Below, in pieces: positions 63,100 to 64,000 of a stretch of 64,000 nucleotides of DNA. The position numbers were made by a program, and so were the translations under genes. Every line of letters begins with the position of its first letter. Position 1 is the stretch's first letter. Origin of the DNA: DATGKG01 sp963851325 (GTDB taxonomy: Bacteria; Desulfobacterota; Binatia; Binatales; Binataceae); the NCBI GenBank assembly GCA_963851325.1, contig CAWKOR010000001.1, positions 4,154,001-4,218,000 on the forward strand, given 5' to 3'. The notes under the pieces were generated by a model, which was not told where the DNA came from, did not search any database, and worked only from the letters and a program-made list of their open reading frames with translations.

Positions 63100-64000
63100 A
63101 TGGCGTCGATACAGGAATATGATCTGCGGGTCCGTCAGAGGCCGCGAATCGTCGTGGTCGATTCCGAGCCTGCGTCGGCCAGGCAGACGGTCGCGACGCT
63201 TACCGCAGCCGGCTACGAATGCAAGAGCTTTGCCGAATCCGAGATCGCGATGGCGACGCTCCAGGAAGGCGGCGCCGATGTCATAGTGGTGGACTTTTCT
63301 TCCGAAAGAAGCGCCACCGAGGTCATTCGACGAGTCAGGATGCAGTCGCCGGAGACCGCGGTGGTTCTCACCGTATCGAATCCCACCGTGTCGGCGGCGG
63401 TGGCTGCGATGCGTCAGGGCGCTTTCGACTATCTCACCAAACCGATCAATACCGACGAGCTGACCGCCGTGGTGGGCAAGGCGCTGGAGATCGCGTCGTT
63501 ACGGCGCGAGAACCGACTGCTTCATGAGCAGCTCGACGTCGCGAGCATGGCGGCGGCGTTCATCGCGGAGAGCGGCTCGAGCCGCAGACTGGCTGCGATA
63601 GTGCGCAGAGCGGCGCCGGCCAACTCTCCGGTGCTGATCGAGGGCGAGAGCGGTACCGGCAAGGAGCTGATTGCGCGGATGCTGCATCATTGGAGTAGCC
63701 GAGCGCAGGGACCATTTGTGAAGCTGAGTTTCAAGTTGCTCATGCCGATCGAATCGTCACTCGCGCCGGCGGCTAATCCGGACCGCACGCATCCGGGAAT
63801 TGCCGCGATGCTCTCCGAGTATCTCGAACGCGCGATCGGCGGCACGCTTTTTCTCGACGAGATTTCCGAGGCTTCGCCGGAATTTCAATCCGCCTTGTTG
63901 CGACTTATCGGTGACGGTGAAACTCGCCGAAACTACAGCGGGGCGCAGGGGAGGGCGCGCATCTCGGGAACGCGGATCGTGGCCTCGACCAATCGGCCCA
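63100..64000 (+). CDS. NtrC-like response regulator lacking the GAFTGA loop, 3' end outside window
   Basis: Open from ATG 63100 (GGGGGA before it) to the right edge, 300 codons. Receiver: VVVDSEPASA (one of the acidic pair is Ser), phospho-acceptor Asp in VIVVDFSSE, Lys in YLTKPIN. AAA+ part: Walker A IEGESGTGKELIA and Walker B GGTLFLDEISE. Where NtrC proteins have the GAFTGA sigma-54 contact the sequence reads LAPAANPDRTHPGIAAMLSE, so sigma-54 activation in the standard way is unlikely. The C-terminus is not visible. Confidence 0.82.
   Translation, partial: MASIQEYDLRVRQRPRIVVVDSEPASARQTVATLTAAGYECKSFAESEIAMATLQEGGADVIVVDFSSERSATEVIRRVRMQSPETAVVLTVSNPTVSAAVAAMRQGAFDYLTKPINTDELTAVVGKALEIASLRRENRLLHEQLDVASMAAAFIAESGSSRRLAAIVRRAAPANSPVLIEGESGTGKELIARMLHHWSSRAQGPFVKLSFKLLMPIESSLAPAANPDRTHPGIAAMLSEYLERAIGGTLFLDEISEASPEFQSALLRLIGDGETRRNYSGAQGRARISGTRIVASTNRP

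Overview
The window is 64 kb of moderately GC-rich DNA, almost fully packed with genes on both strands, with mostly ATG/GTG starts behind purine-rich ribosome sites. It reads as chromosome of a Gram-negative soil or sediment bacterium: outer-membrane porin, lipoproteins, PspA, PgpA, NtrC-type regulators. The gene mix (TetR-controlled amidohydrolases, luciferase-like monooxygenase, acyl-CoA dehydrogenase, SDR, PhyH dioxygenase, many MFS carriers) resembles deltaproteobacterial or Binatota-like genomes. That placement is inference; there is no rRNA or marker gene to confirm it.

Layout. 0-3.5 kb: end of a beta-propeller protein, then three tandem copies of an unrecognised secreted Cys-rich family, the third decayed. 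3.5-5.6 kb: class III cyclase with TPRs, frameshifted. 5.8-6.6 kb: block A of a hairpin-repeat family. 6.7-18.8 kb: housekeeping and transport genes (radical SAM, sulfotransferase, glnA, carriers, methyltransferase, dienelactone hydrolase, PhyH, phosphorylase-like). 19-28 kb: porin, acyl-CoA dehydrogenase, HTH regulator, MFS, phosphoesterase, NCS2 permease with a C-terminal extension. 28-36 kb: two TetR-controlled catabolic loci with palindromic operators. 36-41 kb: CysQ-like phosphatase, deoxyhypusine-synthase-like enzyme, cytidylate-kinase/BON protein, pgpA, cinA. 41.3-42.2 kb: block B, an inverted and rearranged counterpart of block A. 42-47 kb: a likely six-gene envelope-stress operon (2TM histidine kinase, NtrC regulator, ICMT-like, PspA, two lipoproteins). 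47-54 kb: pyrF, a CMD/AhpD-like gene, TSUP exporter, SDR and two polytopic membrane proteins. 54-60 kb: RidA-like, small proteins, a 114-bp tandem repeat, an APC permease, SnoaL- and ferritin-like proteins. 60.9 kb: tRNA-Asn. The window ends inside an NtrC-like AAA+ gene.

The most striking signal is at 48,680: the CMD/AhpD-like gene stays in one frame through a TGA lying exactly where the second Cys of the CxxC motif should be. A perfect 8-bp hairpin follows, with its loop 20 nt downstream of the TGA, as in bacterial SECIS elements. This suggests a selenoprotein. The second is the dispersed hairpin-repeat family, with conserved flanks and self-complementary but variable stems. Three other genes (cyclase, cinA, ntrC-like) are each broken by a single apparent +1 insertion, so read errors must be considered.
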